Shown here piece by piece: positions 14,101 to 25,955 of a stretch of 64,000 bases of DNA. The notes beneath the pieces were generated by a model. It was not told the origin of the DNA and did no database searches. It was given only the letters and a program-made list of their open reading frames with translations. Each line of letters opens with the position of its first letter. The first letter of the stretch is position 1. This DNA comes from Apostichopus japonicus (lineage: Eukaryota; Echinodermata; Holothuroidea; Aspidochirotida; Stichopodidae), in assembly GCF_037975245.1 (NCBI RefSeq), contig NC_092564.1:8839984-8903983 (forward strand), written 5' to 3'. Made by a program: the position numbers and the translations under genes.

Positions 14101-14574
14101 GCTCTGGTAAGAGTGTACACTGGCTTTATTGTATGTTAACCTCTATCTTGCTCTGGTAAGAGTGTACACTGGCTCTATCTTGGGTGAGTTTTATTAACAA
14201 GTACTAGTATGTTAACCTCTCTGCAAAGAATACATTGGTCCAATCTGAGTGTTCAATTCTAGCTACTCATTCTCGCCCAATTGATATCAAACTTAACAAT
14301 TAATGAATTCTGATGTGGTATTTATTAAAAAAAAATATTAAAATAGAAATTTGGTCACTTGTTTTAATGAAATGCTTTCTGATAGAATAAATGTGTGTTA
14401 ATTCTTTTTTCTTTCAGGTCGGCTCAGTTTGAACACACAGTTCTCATCACAAACACCGGAGTAGAAGTCCTCACAGCTGGAGCCAACGAAACCTTCTTAA
14501 ATGTTACAACAGATAGCGAAGATCCAGAATCCGTTTTAGATGCGGAAGACCAAGAGTGGAAGTTTAGGCCTTGA
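5180..14574 (+). CDS. METAP1D: Methionine aminopeptidase 1D, mitochondrial
   Basis: Six coding exons (5180-5533, 6660-6851, 7500-7663, 8473-8570, 9803-9929, 14418-14574) join in frame to 363 codons, close to the vertebrate enzyme. All introns are GT..AG. The product removes the initiator methionine from proteins made in the mitochondrion. The first ~45 residues are basic and lack acidic residues early on, as expected for a targeting peptide. The M24 metallopeptidase fold follows: catalytic His163 (in VHGIPDSRP) and metal ligands Asp180 (NIDIT), Asp191 (HGDVSETF), His254 ([10 protein letters not shown]), Glu286 (FTIEP) and Glu317 (AQFEHT). All five ligands are intact, so the enzyme should be active. 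The start is the first ATG after an in-frame stop at 5159. Intron 4 carries one hAT-like element; intron 5 carries another plus two tandem-repeat blocks. Assignment to 1D rather than cytosolic MetAP1 rests on the presequence and on overall similarity. Confidence 0.95.
6883..6926. repeat. (GTAT)n/(GT)n microsatellite
   Basis: TGTGTGTATG units grading into five GTAT repeats, about 30 bp into METAP1D intron 2, just after the exon 2 splice donor. Confidence 0.8.
9089..9484. mobile_element. hAT-like MITE in METAP1D intron 4
   Basis: A 396-bp element with ends CAGAGGGGTAGGAAGC and CTCCTACCCCCTG, forming inverted repeats. The flanks are TATACATG (9081-9088) and TATAGATG (9485-9492), an 8-bp target duplication with one mismatch, so this is an older hAT-type insertion. 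G/C runs lie next to both ends and the middle is AT-rich. There is no coding capacity. Confidence 0.8.
9983..10456. mobile_element. hAT-like MITE next to METAP1D exon 5
   Basis: A 474-bp element with ends CAGTGGCGTAACC and CTACGCCACTG. A perfect 8-bp duplication GGCTGCAT lies at 9975-9982 and 10457-10464. It begins only 54 bp downstream of the METAP1D exon 5 donor. Short frames inside come from G/C runs and are not genes. Confidence 0.9.
11165..11503. repeat. 47-bp minisatellite
   Basis: Seven nearly identical 47-bp units with the core GCCACAGACTACTGGG, spaced exactly 47 bp, in METAP1D intron 5. The first unit and the last edge differ slightly. The near-identity implies recent expansion or homogenisation. 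Confidence 0.95.
11673..14190. repeat. 48-bp satellite with higher-order structure
   Basis: About 44 units of a 48-bp repeat (core TGTTAACCTCTATCTTGCTC) in METAP1D intron 5. Unit variants include ones ending TTTAGAATGATACTGG, TTAGAGTGTATCCTGG and TTAGAGTGTACACTGG. A different 68-bp linker (TGTACTCATG...TGTATAATAG) starts the block at 11673 and recurs at 12328, 12553, 13112 and 13575, dividing the array into higher-order blocks. Since 48 is a multiple of three, one frame stays open for long stretches, giving spurious 16-residue-periodic ORFs. Every standard unit carries a pyrimidine-rich tract ending in TTTAG. The linker carries CTGGTAAGAG, which resembles a splice donor. Confidence 0.95.
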
Positions 14575-15498
14575 TTTAGCCCTGCTTGACATCACATGTT
14601 GATGACCATCATCAAAACTATGCTAAGACTAAAAGAAAAATGTTACAAACTATCATTGTCTCATGTGATGACAATCGGTGTAAGTCTAGAATGATCACAA
14701 CAGCCAGTTTGTGGTGGGGAAAGATTGCCACATTGCAACGGATGGCATTTTACCTTTCAAGAGGCCATTTTGGTTGCCACTGTAGCATGGAGTTACGAAC
14801 TGGGCAATGTAAATCCCATGGACAAGTGTAAGATGAACTTAATAACACACAAACATACTCCATGATAATTGGAAGTTTCTGCAATAGTAGTAGAAGGCAA
14901 ACAAATAAAGCTACCACAATGCAGATAACACTGTCAAATATCTAATGTGAGTGGGATGCTGCCATCTTCAGTTTGGTTTGAATTTCAACCCAAAAGAAAG
15001 ACCTTGTAGTTACCAGTAGATGGAGTCATTGACAACTTGGACATGCATTATATCAATTGCAGTTTGAGGATTTGTTTACTTCATTACTATGGAAAGTATA
15101 CACTGAAAGCTAGCCAAAGCTGTCTATATAGGAGAACTGCATTGCCTATCTAGCACATAGGGCCACTTCATCGAGCAGCCACAGTGAATACAAAAGCTAA
15201 TTCTCCCAATGAAACAATTGTTGTATAGTTGATATTTGGGCTGTGCCTTGCCACTGTTGGGGCATTGTGTATGTACTATCAAAGTGTCAAATGTATGATT
15301 GCCCACTCAATCATCGACATCCTCACTCGTGTATATCCATAGGAAAAGTTCTCGTTTGTGTAGGATATGTGGAAGTAATTGTTCCATTTGTTCATGGAAA
15401 TATATTGTCTCTCGGATGAACCAATGTACATTTTAGCCTAATAACGTGGACTGGCCTTTGATGTTATGATTATGCATTATGCAGATTACTTTACCTTC

Positions 15499-15504
15499 AA
15501 TAAA
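15499..15504 (+). promoter_or_regulatory. Poly(A) signal, probably METAP1D
   Basis: AATAAA about 925 bp after the METAP1D stop codon, in an otherwise gene-free stretch. It would give a 3' UTR of about 0.95 kb. Inferred from position only. Confidence 0.45.
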
Positions 15505-16323
15505 GAAGAGTAATGTAGCTTCAAACTGATTGGTCCATTGTGACCAAAACTGGTATTGTGATTGGCTGGAAGTTTGTAGTTTTCCACGTCCTGTAGGATC
15601 CCTGTGCCTTGCACATTAAAGGCATCATTAAAATTATCTACAGATTGTAATTTTATTCCTGAACGGAATAAACACAACACAGTAATATTTTGTCTTCTGG
15701 ATTGATTATTTGCTGATTTTGTGACCCCAATTTGTCGCTCTACAAGACATTGAAGTTCCTTTCCCGAGAAGGAATCAACACAATAGAGTGGTATACAGTG
15801 GTATAGTTTGTCCCATGCTTTTGAAGGACGGATGCTATAACTCCATCCCTGACGAACCTTGGCATTTGACACACAATTTGGAAAATTGCACTAAACTCTT
15901 TGTCAGTATCGTTAAATATTGTTTGAATTTTTGTGTGTGAAATCCTGGGTTATGTATTCAATTCAATATGTGATATTGATCCGAGTGATGATTATATCAA
16001 AATCATTGAAGGGTATTGTTTTGATGAGGGTTGGGATAAACTAACTGGTTGGGAGAGCATTCAGCTGACAAAGGGGCATGATAGAAAGAGGAAGGCATCT
16101 CATTTATTGTCTATTGTTGAGCAAATCATTGAGGTAAACAGTCCACTTAGTGCCCCCTTCCCTCCCAGCTCAAATGCCCCCTAAATAATCAGGAGACAAA
16201 TCATTGAGTGGCCAACAGCTCAGCCCTCCTTTTGCATAGAGACATTATTTATTTAATTTCTTTACTGTGGGTGATGTTGCTGCTGACACAAAATGGAGTA
16301 AAAAATGGATAGATGAAAATTGT
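15505..16323. other. Unassigned interval after METAP1D
   Basis: Two frames of moderate length occur: a 128-codon one on the minus strand (15486-15872) and an 83-codon one on the plus strand (15933-16184). I recognise neither and see no splice partners. They could be chance frames or decayed sequence. Confidence 0.35.
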
Positions 16324-16331
16324 GATCTATC

Positions 16332-16697
16332 CAAGGGCGTAGGAACCAGGGGGGCTGGGGGCGCCAGCCCCCAGTGAAAAATGTGGAGGGGCGGAAGTAT
16401 CATTCCGCCCCCCCCCGGTTCGCAAGTCAGAAAACCCCTTTTTCATTTTCAAATGAGAAAAAAATCTCATTTGGAGCACCAAATTGCATCCTAAGGCCAG
16501 GTGAAAATACAAAATTAAGTTTACAAATTGGAGTGGGTGTTGAAGTGTGCTATATTGCACCAAATTGCATCTGAGGCCACCTGGAAATGCAAAAAAATTC
16601 CAAAGGGGGAGGGGACACCCCCTCCCCTTAGACCCCTCCCCCAGGCCGGCCATCAGTCTTCAGCCCCCCCACTCAAAAGTACCTTCCTACGCCACTG
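16332..16697 (-). mobile_element. hAT-like MITE, family A, copy 2
   Basis: A 366-bp copy in reverse orientation, with ends CAAGGGCGTAGG and CTACGCCACTG. A perfect 8-bp duplication GATCTATC lies at 16324-16331 and 16698-16705. The interior matches the other family members, including the GATGCAATTTGGTG motifs. Confidence 0.93.
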
Positions 16698-17552
16698 GAT
16701 CTATCTGTGCAAAGCAGCCAGAATTGTCTTTCGTAAAAATAACACGATTACTAACATCTAAACCTTGGGTGACCAGAACAACGGGGAAAGACTGCTCCAG
16801 TTTAACAGAGGGTGCCACATAGAGGAATGGTCCCACTGCCAACATTTCTTGTTAACTACTTTAAGCAGACTTGATTAAATACAAAACAAAACAGGAATTC
16901 TGAGTTTCAAAGAGGGGCACCAACAATTTAATGAGAGTCATAATATGATTGTCCTGTACCTTGTGAAGTTTTTATACACATAAAATGGTAGTTCAAATCG
17001 GGTGGGTGGGGAGAGGGGGGCTGATACAGTCTACACTAGGCGGAACGGCCCGATACCCGGCGGTGTCAACCGGCCTGCAAGGAGGTGTACAAATAAAACC
17101 GGGAAAGCAAACATAAATCGATTACGAGTCATCCAATTTGTGACACTGTCATAAGTCATTATCAGAAATTTAGCAAATATGGTCAAGTTATCTTTGAACA
17201 GCAATACATTTCCCAGCATGCACAGTATATATAATGGCACACTATAACTTTCCTTTATGGCCAAATATTCTTACGTGTAAATCTAGCTTAAAGTTTGACC
17301 AGTTTTTGCAAATTTTTTGAGGCTACGTGAATCTGATCCCCAGCTTACCTACAGCTGGAACTTTTTCACTGCTCCAAATGACTTATTTGATGCAAACTAG
17401 AGGTCAACGAGTGGTTCTTAATGTAGTGGTGTCACGTGTTATATTTTTTTACTTGTTCTCGGTATAAGACTCCCACCTTTTCCCCCTTCACTCTCCCTCC
17501 CCGTGCGCATTTATATTGAACACCGACTAGCACAAACTTCTGTCATCTTTAA

Positions 17553-18106
17553 AGGATTGGTTCAGTTGTCATATGAAAGAGGACAATAAAAGAAAAACAA
17601 TGGTGAAAAAACTGTTCAAATATCTTTTTCGGTTTAAGAGATATTCAAGTGTAAAGTTTTATCAGATTGTGTAGAAACTGCTGAAATCTGACTAGCTGTG
17701 ATGTCACATTCTCACATTCCTGAAATGTCTTTGTTTTTTTCTCTAAATATTTTGTGAGATTTCATGACTTTCAACCAAAAGATATGTCAGGAGATCTCAT
17801 ATTTGTCAAAGGAAGTATTTGAGATTAAACATCTGAAGAATTTTTGATTATATTATTTTCGAATGTGTTAAAAAATGTAAATAATTTTTAAAGAAATATA
17901 TTCACAAATGTTATGGAAGTGAGGATGTGACGTCACACCCTCACAGTAAGTCTTTATACACCAGTCGTTTTCAAAGAATTTTTGATATCTTCAAAGTGTC
18001 ATATCTCCTTAACAGAGCATGCTATCATGGTAGTTTCTTCACTGTTCTTTTTGTCTTTTTGTGCTCTTTCATACAAAATAGACTGTCAAACACCTGAACC
18101 AAACCT
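17553..18106. mobile_element. TTAA-flanked inverted-repeat element
   Basis: A 554-bp non-autonomous element flanked by TTAA at 17549-17552 and 18107-18110. The ends are AGGATTGGTTCA and TGAACCAAACCT, which are inverted repeats. Further matching inside includes ATGAAAGAG against CTCTTTCAT. TTAA duplication points to a Kolobok- or piggyBac-type element; the ends lack the CCC typical of piggyBac, so I favour Kolobok-like. No transposase frame is present. The motif TGACGTCAC occurs near 17928. Confidence 0.75.
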
Positions 18107-18453
18107 TTAACAGGAGAATGGTTCCAATTCCCTTCGATTCAGGCTTCCTGACAGCCTATATGAAATACCGTGCGTGTATCTGAAGATCCTCAAAGTACAC
18201 GATGTGACAGTTTTGTTCGGTTTTCGTGTCTGAATATACAGACAACACTTTCAATATTAAGTATTAAACCACGTAGCCTCTTTTTTAGGAAAGTTCGTAA
18301 GTTGCCGACTTCATATAGGCTATGCGAACAAACTCGGTAACTGTAAGCTTCGCAAGATGTAATATATAATCCATTGCTACTGTACTTCATTACTTGTAGG
18401 CTTACTTCATTATCGATCACCCCCTTACCAGTCTGAATAATAACGTTATACTA

Positions 18454-18818
18454 CAGTGGCGTAGGAAGGTACTTTTGAGTGGGGGGCTGAAGACTGATGG
18501 CCAGCCAGGGGAGGGGTCTAAGGGGGAGGGGGTGTCCCCCTCCCCTTTGGAATCTTTTTGGCATTTCCAGGTGGCCTCAGATGCAATTTGGTGCAATGTA
18601 GCACACTTCAACCCACCCACTCCATTTTGTAAATAATTTTGCATTTTCACCTGGCCTTAGATGCAATTTGGTGCTCCAAATGAGATTTTTTTTCTCATTT
18701 GGAAATGAAAAAGGGGTTTTCTGACTTGCGAAGCGGGGGGCGGAATGATACTTCCGCCCCTCCATATTTTTCACTGGGGGGGGGGCTGGCGCCCCCAGCC
18801 CCGGTTTCTACGCCCTTG
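18454..18818 (+). mobile_element. hAT-like MITE, family A, copy 3
   Basis: A 365-bp copy with ends CAGTGGCGTAGG and CTACGCCCTTG. A perfect duplication TTATACTA lies at 18446-18453 and 18819-18826. The interior is nearly identical to the other copies, differing mainly in the length of G runs. Confidence 0.93.
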
Positions 18819-19717
18819 TTATACTATAAACTAGGGTTGAACGAACGACCAACTCACTAAATACGTCAATCCCAAAGTTGGCAGATACTCAAGAATCAAT
18901 GATACTCCAGTTAGATAAAGATTTGAAGTAATTATGTAATTTATTGATAAGCTATCAGCGTTGTTGTCTTATTGACGTCATAACTTTGGGAATTCACCAA
19001 GCCTTCTAGTTAGAAAACAAGTAAACAAATATGGAAACCTTTACCGACACAGTGAACTTGAAGTATTTCGAATGTGTCAGTGTAGAAGTTGTGTTGTTTA
19101 TTAGGCATGAGTTGTTAAGTTATCGCCAGATGTATTTGTGAAGGCCCAGCAAAATGTTGCAGCATAAACAATAAGTTATATTTCTATATAAAAGTTGCGT
19201 TGTATCGCCTTTCGATAAAGCAAATGGTCTGAAAAAGCACATCTCAGATAAAGTTGATTATTACGTCACCTCGTGGGCTGGTGCTTAATGGTCTTTTCAT
19301 TTTCCGCTTCTCTGTGTTTGGATAAAATCTGCACTGAGAGTGTAGTGATGGGCTGGGGTACCTATCAAATTGACTCATCTGAAAATTTAGACGATCCTTT
19401 TAGAAAGTGATAATTGAACCAAATAATGATATTCAGTAAGTTAAGTTAGTTGTCCACTAAAGTAAGCACTATACTGTATGGAGGGCATTGTGAAAAGTTC
19501 GAAAACATTTACATTTATAAACGTCGACAGAGATCGGGTGGATGCTTATAGACGTTCATTGTCGAATGTTGAAAGGCATTGACACCTTTGAGAGTAAACT
19601 CAGACCGGAGAGGTAGTAAACATAAATATTCTCGACTTTTCTTAGATTACTAACAATCTCTGCACTGTGACTATGACTATTCCAAACATGATATCGCTAC
19701 TTAGGGGATATATAAGG

Positions 19718-20100
19718 CAGTGGCGTAACGATGAGCCTGGGGTCCCCGGCCCCTGGCCCAAAGGGGCCCCCTATCAAGCAAGTGCGTGCGCAGAAATGTT
19801 GATAAGGGGTGGGATCAGTATGTCATGTAGGTGTAACACACTACTTAACCTTCTAAGCGGAGCGCCACCATCAGTTGGCGCGGAGCGTACCACGATTTGT
19901 TTTGCCCCCCCAAAAAATACTCCTAGATCGTCGGAAAAAACACTTCCCGGGCGTTTCAAGTTGCATTTACACATCGGTTATTTTGAGATCTCATGTCTTA
20001 GGATTTTGACTTTCAATAATTTCAGTAATGCATCAGTATCCTTTTGTTCGGGTCCCCCGGCTCAGCACGGTCCGCTGAGCCCATAGGAGTTACGCTACTG
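19718..20100 (+). mobile_element. hAT-like MITE, family B
   Basis: A 383-bp element with ends CAGTGGCGTAACG and GTTACGCTACTG. An 8-bp duplication ATATAAGG lies at 19710-19717 and 20101-20108. Its interior contains a near-palindromic core, GCGGAGCGCCACC..GGCGCGGAGCG, at 19854-19890. The core recurs near 33670-33704, 37083-37119 and 44673-44709, defining a second family distinct from family A. Confidence 0.88.
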
Positions 20101-20499
20101 ATATAAGGTGAGATATGGGGTGCGCTCTTTCATCTCAAACAGTAACGGTGAAATAAAACTGTTCCGACCTTTTCGAATTGACTTCCCGTAGTACAAAGGT
20201 TAGTTTTCCTACCATGCATCATGTGCGTGGCAATTAGTTTTGTTGTTAAGGTCGTTGTATTGAGTCATACGGTTAGTATTGTTATCAATTATTACGTGTG
20301 TAAATAATAGTAAGTTATATAATCTGATAAGAGATAAGTAACATCTTGTAACTTTGAACTTCCTTAAACTCTCAATAAGTAATTGAGCCAAGTTCCACCA
20401 ACTTTGCCAACACAGCCATAGGCAATGAGACAATCAAGGTGTTCCATTGTCACAGTTTAGGCTAGAAACCCCTTCTCCTCCGTATGTTTGTATTTGTCC

Positions 20500-20850
20500 T
20501 GATGATATTCAAAACTATTGTAAAACCTGATAAACAAAACGAGTGTCTTATTTTCGAAATTTTGAAAATAAAGTATCGTACTTTCGAGCATCTATACAGG
20601 AAATGTTGCGATAAAATAGTCAACATGATACAAAATTTCAAAATGGCGAGTTATGTCTCAATATTTCGACTTTTTATATATATAAAAACGTAAAATGGAG
20701 CAAGGCTATAGAATCGAAACAGTCGAAATTTCGGCGCAATGTCGTAATTACGGCAGGAAATTTTGAAGATGAAAAGTCGTCATTTCGAGGAACAAAGTCA
20801 AGTGGTTCACAGAAAGTCAAAGTTCGCAGAGGATGATTGTATTTTCCATG
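20500..20850. repeat. Degenerate GTCGAAATTTCG-type repeat
   Basis: Irregular recurrence of words such as GTCGAAATTTCG, AATTTTGAA and AAAGTCGTCATTTCGAG. Similar sequence occurs at about 37840-38320 and 41990-42185, so this looks like a dispersed repeat with internal short-period structure. The boundaries are approximate. Confidence 0.45.
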
Positions 20851-23800
20851 CATCAATTCAGCCTGTATGATGTATAGAAAGTCGAAACCCAGCGAGAATA
20901 ATAAGGTCTAGACCTGATAGAAAACATAGACATTTGAATAAAATAAACGTACGGACTTTCCAGTCCTATCTAGGCCACCGTAGCATCTACAAAACGTCTT
21001 CTTCTAGAGCCTGAACCAGACAGGTCTGCCTCAACCTCCCCTCCCCCTCCCCTCCCCACCCCTCCCCACCCCTATTTTTGATATTTTCCTACAGTACTGT
21101 CCGCGGATAGAATGCTGTAGGGAGATATACGGAATTCAATGTCACACCAGCACACATTACTACGGATTTCCCTCCGTGGTGACATGCCGGTATTGACCTG
21201 CCTGCCTAAACAGGCCAAATTACTTATCAACTTTTCACTCACTGTAGTATTTGATCAACCCTCAACGAGTTCAATCATAATGTATTGGCAAGGAACACCA
21301 TGTTACGTGATATTGACTGTTGACACAACCGCCTAATCTTGCTAATGAGTTATTACATCAACGATATCAGTTACAGTTGTGATAAGAGTATTTACGTATA
21401 CATCATAATTAAATATTATGAACAACTTCGGTTTTGTAAAACTTGGCCAACAGCCAAAAAACATGGCTCATTTGAGGGAAACAACACTCGCACCCTCTTA
21501 CCCCCACCCACACCCGCTTCCCCGAAGCCGCACACTCGCTTCGCTTGTGCCTACCTTTCAATCCGTCAACAATATGCGGGTGTAAAGTGGTATATCAATA
21601 TCTGCCACGATCGTAACCTAACTGTGACGCAAACATCAAATGGTTAATATATAAGAACGTATATACTACAGAAGGATGCTAATTTTATGCATGACTGATG
21701 TCGTAAACAAAAATATTTATATGTGAAACATGCATACATAACACAATAAGGCGGCATCATTAACGTGACCCTCTCCTCCTATAGTATAATAGACAATCCT
21801 AAACATATATATACATATATTACCGGCGGATACATAGTGATGTTTGCATGATTTGCGCAGGGGGTGGGGGGGGGGGGGCGGGGGATTCACCCGGATTGTA
21901 TAAGGTATAGGGACATGGACCTTTATGGACGGGCTGCATAGGCGGATAAAAAAAAAACCCCAATTAATTAGGGGTGCGGCTGTGAGGTTGTTGATTGCGA
22001 ATCCCATGTAGGTTAGGGGAGTTCAAGGTCAAATGGTACATTCAAGCTGAGGCATATTTAAACATACATTCTATCATGAGGTTTAAAGGCTAGGATTGTT
22101 TTTAATAAATATTTTTGAATGTTGAAAATCACCCGAATGGCGGTGGAGGTGGGGAGGGAGGAATGATTGTACACCTCCCGTTGTGCACGCTGCTACCGCA
22201 ATATGACTAGCATTATGTCACATTTTGTATCGCTCCACTGCTCATTGGTATACAGTTCATTAGAATTATCATCGCAGCTGCGCTGAGTTCGAGTTGTGTA
22301 ACCTTCAGATGTTTTTATCCGCTATTTGTATAATTGTGTTAATTAGTTACGATATCATCAGTCGTTATCACCATTTGTTCTTCAACTTGTTTTGGTAGGT
22401 AGGTTAAGTTCTTCATTTGTCAATCCAGGGACTCGGCACTTCTAGAAAACGAAAAGCTGACAACTGATCACGCAAGACTTTTTTTATCCCAAGGAGGCTT
22501 GTCCCCTGCAAGTTAGCAATCCCTAAATACACCACCCTTATTATAAATATGATATTCACAAAGTACCGGTATTACTCTGTGTGTGTGTGGGTGTGTGCGT
22601 GCGTGCGTTTGTTTTGCTATCTGACCGAGGACTTGAACAAAACAATTTCAGGTCCTCGGTTGTGATTTCTAAAAAATCACAACGTCCTCGGAAGAATTCT
22701 ATTGTACGGGGTATTGTTAAAGTTAGGGTACGTGGATTTGAACAATGGAAAATACAATGGGGTCCTCGGTCTGAATGAAACACAAACATGGGTGTGCATG
22801 CGGGTGTGGTTATTGTCGTTGTTGTTGATGAAGAAGAAAACGTAGTTTTACAGTTCGTAGAGTTTGACTTCATCACAATGTTTTAAATTTCTGAAAATGT
22901 TAACTATTGTTAAAAATAATTCTTCTAAATCAATAACAAACGTTTTGTGAAAGTCGGTTGTTTGTTTTCTATCTTGTGGGCACGTAGGCTAGTATTCAAG
23001 TAAGAGTACAAGAATGACTTTTTAGGCCAATACATCAAAGCTGCCCACTTACAAAGAGAAAGAGTCTTATGATTAATGGATCATATTTTTATTTTGGTGT
23101 TAAGGTAGGTATTCTCACATTATGTATGAAGAAACACATAATTATACAAATAAAAAGTATAAACCACGAAAGAATCTGCCCTAACACAGAATGGTATACT
23201 AGGAGTTCACACTTTGTATCGCACATGTCTCAAAAACGTTTTCTCTGAATAAATTTCCTGCATGAGTAAGGGAGATGCAGTTATATACCATACATGATAG
23301 CAGCTCGTTAAAACATGGTAACAAAGTCTGGTTGCTGCTCTAATACAGGGTAAACATAAATTCACATTATCCTACGCTAAATATCATTTCGTAATACTGG
23401 GGGTAAAAAGCTGAAACTCTTTCGCTCTTAACCAGACTATAGCCTTTAGCCGAACCTGTGAATTATTTCTCTTGCAAGGCATAATCTATCCAGTTAACAA
23501 ATAAGTTCGTTGCTAATCTTCATTGTCACTGTCTGGTGCGACACTCTTATCATTATTCAAATAATAACAACACGTGACCCTTACATAATGACCTTAATTA
23601 TTTGTTCACATTCCACCAAAGCGATAAGAAATGCAGTACCATCCACTTCTAAGAGACATTTCAAAGCTGCACTTCTTGATAATATCTAGGATTCCAGAGT
23701 GTCCGATAAGGGATTAGCTTTCTAATCCTATACAGTACCTCAGCTGCCCTTCTTGTAAGGTTTACTAACATTTGGTAAAAACGTCGATTTCCTTTGTATC

Positions 23801-25955
23801 ATTCTTCTTTACAGTTTACCTTATTTTTTTCAAAATCTAAGCGCCAATGACGTAATGCAGTGTTCTAATTATGTTTCTTTCTGTAAAGACAGATGTGCCG
23901 AGTCACGGAGCTGCTCTGAAATATCATGGATGAGGATGATGAAGGCCTAGATACATACAGAAAGTGAACGACCTTTTACATCTGGTGTGTGACTTTAATT
24001 TCTCCAAGTTTTCCTTCTAATACCTAGTGTACATTGTAGATCGGTAATCAAGATTTTCCCAGGCCGGTCTGACGAGAGCAGGGTCAAAGTGGGAAGTTGG
24101 CACAGCTCCTGACCCGGCGTCAAACATATCGCCACAAACAGGCAATCACGGTCCTGATAAAGAGGATTGCATGGGTTTAGAATGGGACCAGTATAGCAAT
24201 GGTGACGTCGTCGTTATTTCTGCTGGATTAGGTCATTTCATTGCATATTGAACAAATAGGTTACCAACGTTACCATCTCAAACAACTGAGCAAGTATATT
24301 GGCCATATATATACGGGCTTATTTTCATTATCATATACGCAAGTTAGTAAAATAGGTTTCCAGCCAGTTTTTAAAGCTAATTACCACTATCTGTTAATTC
24401 TCACATATCATACTTCAAAGCACTCGTACTGACAGTATGAATAGATCCTTGCCTCGATCTGATCGAAACAGATATTCAAAGTGCTCATACTGTCAGAAAC
24501 AAGAAAGGACACTATTTAGAATACCCGTCCCAACTGGATGGGAATTTTCCACTGCTCATTAAACTTTTAACCTCTGTGGTTCGTCTCCAAAGCAAACGGA
24601 CAGAACGCGGTGGTTTGTGTGAGCGTGAACTTTGTATGATCTGTTTGATTGAACGATGTGCCGAACGATATACAAAGACAAACATTTGTTGACATGTTTA
24701 CGCCTTCACACTGGATACAAATAGTTATGCATTCAACTTTAACCTACCTAAATGGCTTGGGAGAGATTTATATTTCACCAGTAGATCAACTAATTTTCGA
24801 GCGAACCCCCCCCCTCCCCCTGCCCCGAAAAGAATGATACTGGTTTGACAGAAGAATCGGCAATTTTTTGCTATCGGTCGTATATCGTTGTACCATATCA
24901 GGAGAAATGGTTTGAAAGATGAAAGATAAATATCTTACAGACAGTTAATAGTAATAATGATATATTAATGTACCTTACGTCATAATAGATGAAGGTTTAT
25001 AGGTCATCATAATTGCCCCTTAATATGCTAGAAAGTCAGATTATGGTCACCTATTCTCAAATTTCAACAGGGATATGTTTTCTGCCCTATTCAACGCAGT
25101 AACCCACACTGCGATATTTAATTGTCAATTTTAGTAAGCCATATAGATGGCTGCAAATGATATGGAGGACCAGAGCCTCTAGGAATGTACTCTTGGAAAC
25201 TTCTAGCAATTTGCTGAGTGCTAAACTTTGGGACCAATACTGACTATTATAACTAAAGAACAGTGGCTGCTTCGTAGTACATAGATCTGCAGGTCTGTCA
25301 AAGTATTCTAGTTAGATTTGATTCAAGAACACTTAACAGTAGGATTACATTGTAATGAACACAAGAGTTAGGATATATTATATTATGCTTCATATACGTA
25401 GCTATTGTCACTGAACTATTGTTTTGCCCATCAAAACAATCGGTTCAATTGGGAAGACGGGAAAGTTTATCTTACCACTACTCGTGGTGGCGCCCTTTTA
25501 TATGGTCTGTTCATCAGCAGACGGCCAAGTTGTATTTCGTAATCAGTAAGTTCACGGTCACAGGCTTGTCGTTCAACCTGTTTCTGGTTAATGTTTAACT
25601 GTCTTTCGTTTACAAAGCAGACAGCAAGGTACTTGTTTATCGCTTTTGACAATGTCGCATGTCCTTGTGGATTATTGTCCTCCTTGTTTACCCTTCGTTT
25701 ACATAACACCAATTACTGAAAAGTTTCAGAGAAATGGGTTAAGGTACGATCTATCTCCAACAAGGTCTTAGCCTCATATAAAAGAGATGTTTTGAGAAAT
25801 AAATCCACAGACCTGCTTCGAGGAAGGTGAAACATCAGAAAACAGAAGTTGAAAGTTTAACAAATAGAAAAAGTCCTGAATAGTTTCATCTACTTAGGCC
25901 TACAATAATCATTCCCAAAATCGTAAAAAGAAGAGGAAAAAAAAATTCTGCAAAG
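20851..25955. other. Intergenic DNA upstream of ACADL copy A
   Basis: No gene is supportable. The stretch contains C-rich and G-rich runs (about 21030-21075 and 21859-21892) and a GT/GC microsatellite near 22577-22610. A cluster of GTCCTCGG/CCGAGGAC motifs, with a 9-bp hairpin, lies at about 22621-22780. Open frames are short and cover simple sequence. Confidence 0.45.

Noticed and set aside
11984-14139. Long plus-strand ORFs of 81-163 codons
   Set aside because: They are translations of the 48-bp satellite; the period is a multiple of three, so the frame stays open by arithmetic. They lie inside a METAP1D intron and have no independent coding evidence.
15486-15872. 128-codon minus-strand ORF beyond METAP1D
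   Set aside because: No family or motif recognised, no splice partners, and it overlaps the likely METAP1D 3' end. A protein search would be needed to revive it.
16327-16822. Several ORFs of 66-108 codons on both strands
   Set aside because: They fall in a hAT MITE copy; the same frames recur in the other copies (for example 18417-18774, 28872-29256, 39955-40755, 46703-47249). G and C runs keep them open.
22556-22876. 106-codon minus-strand ORF rich in Ser/Thr
   Set aside because: Low-complexity translation of GT-rich microsatellite and trinucleotide sequence.
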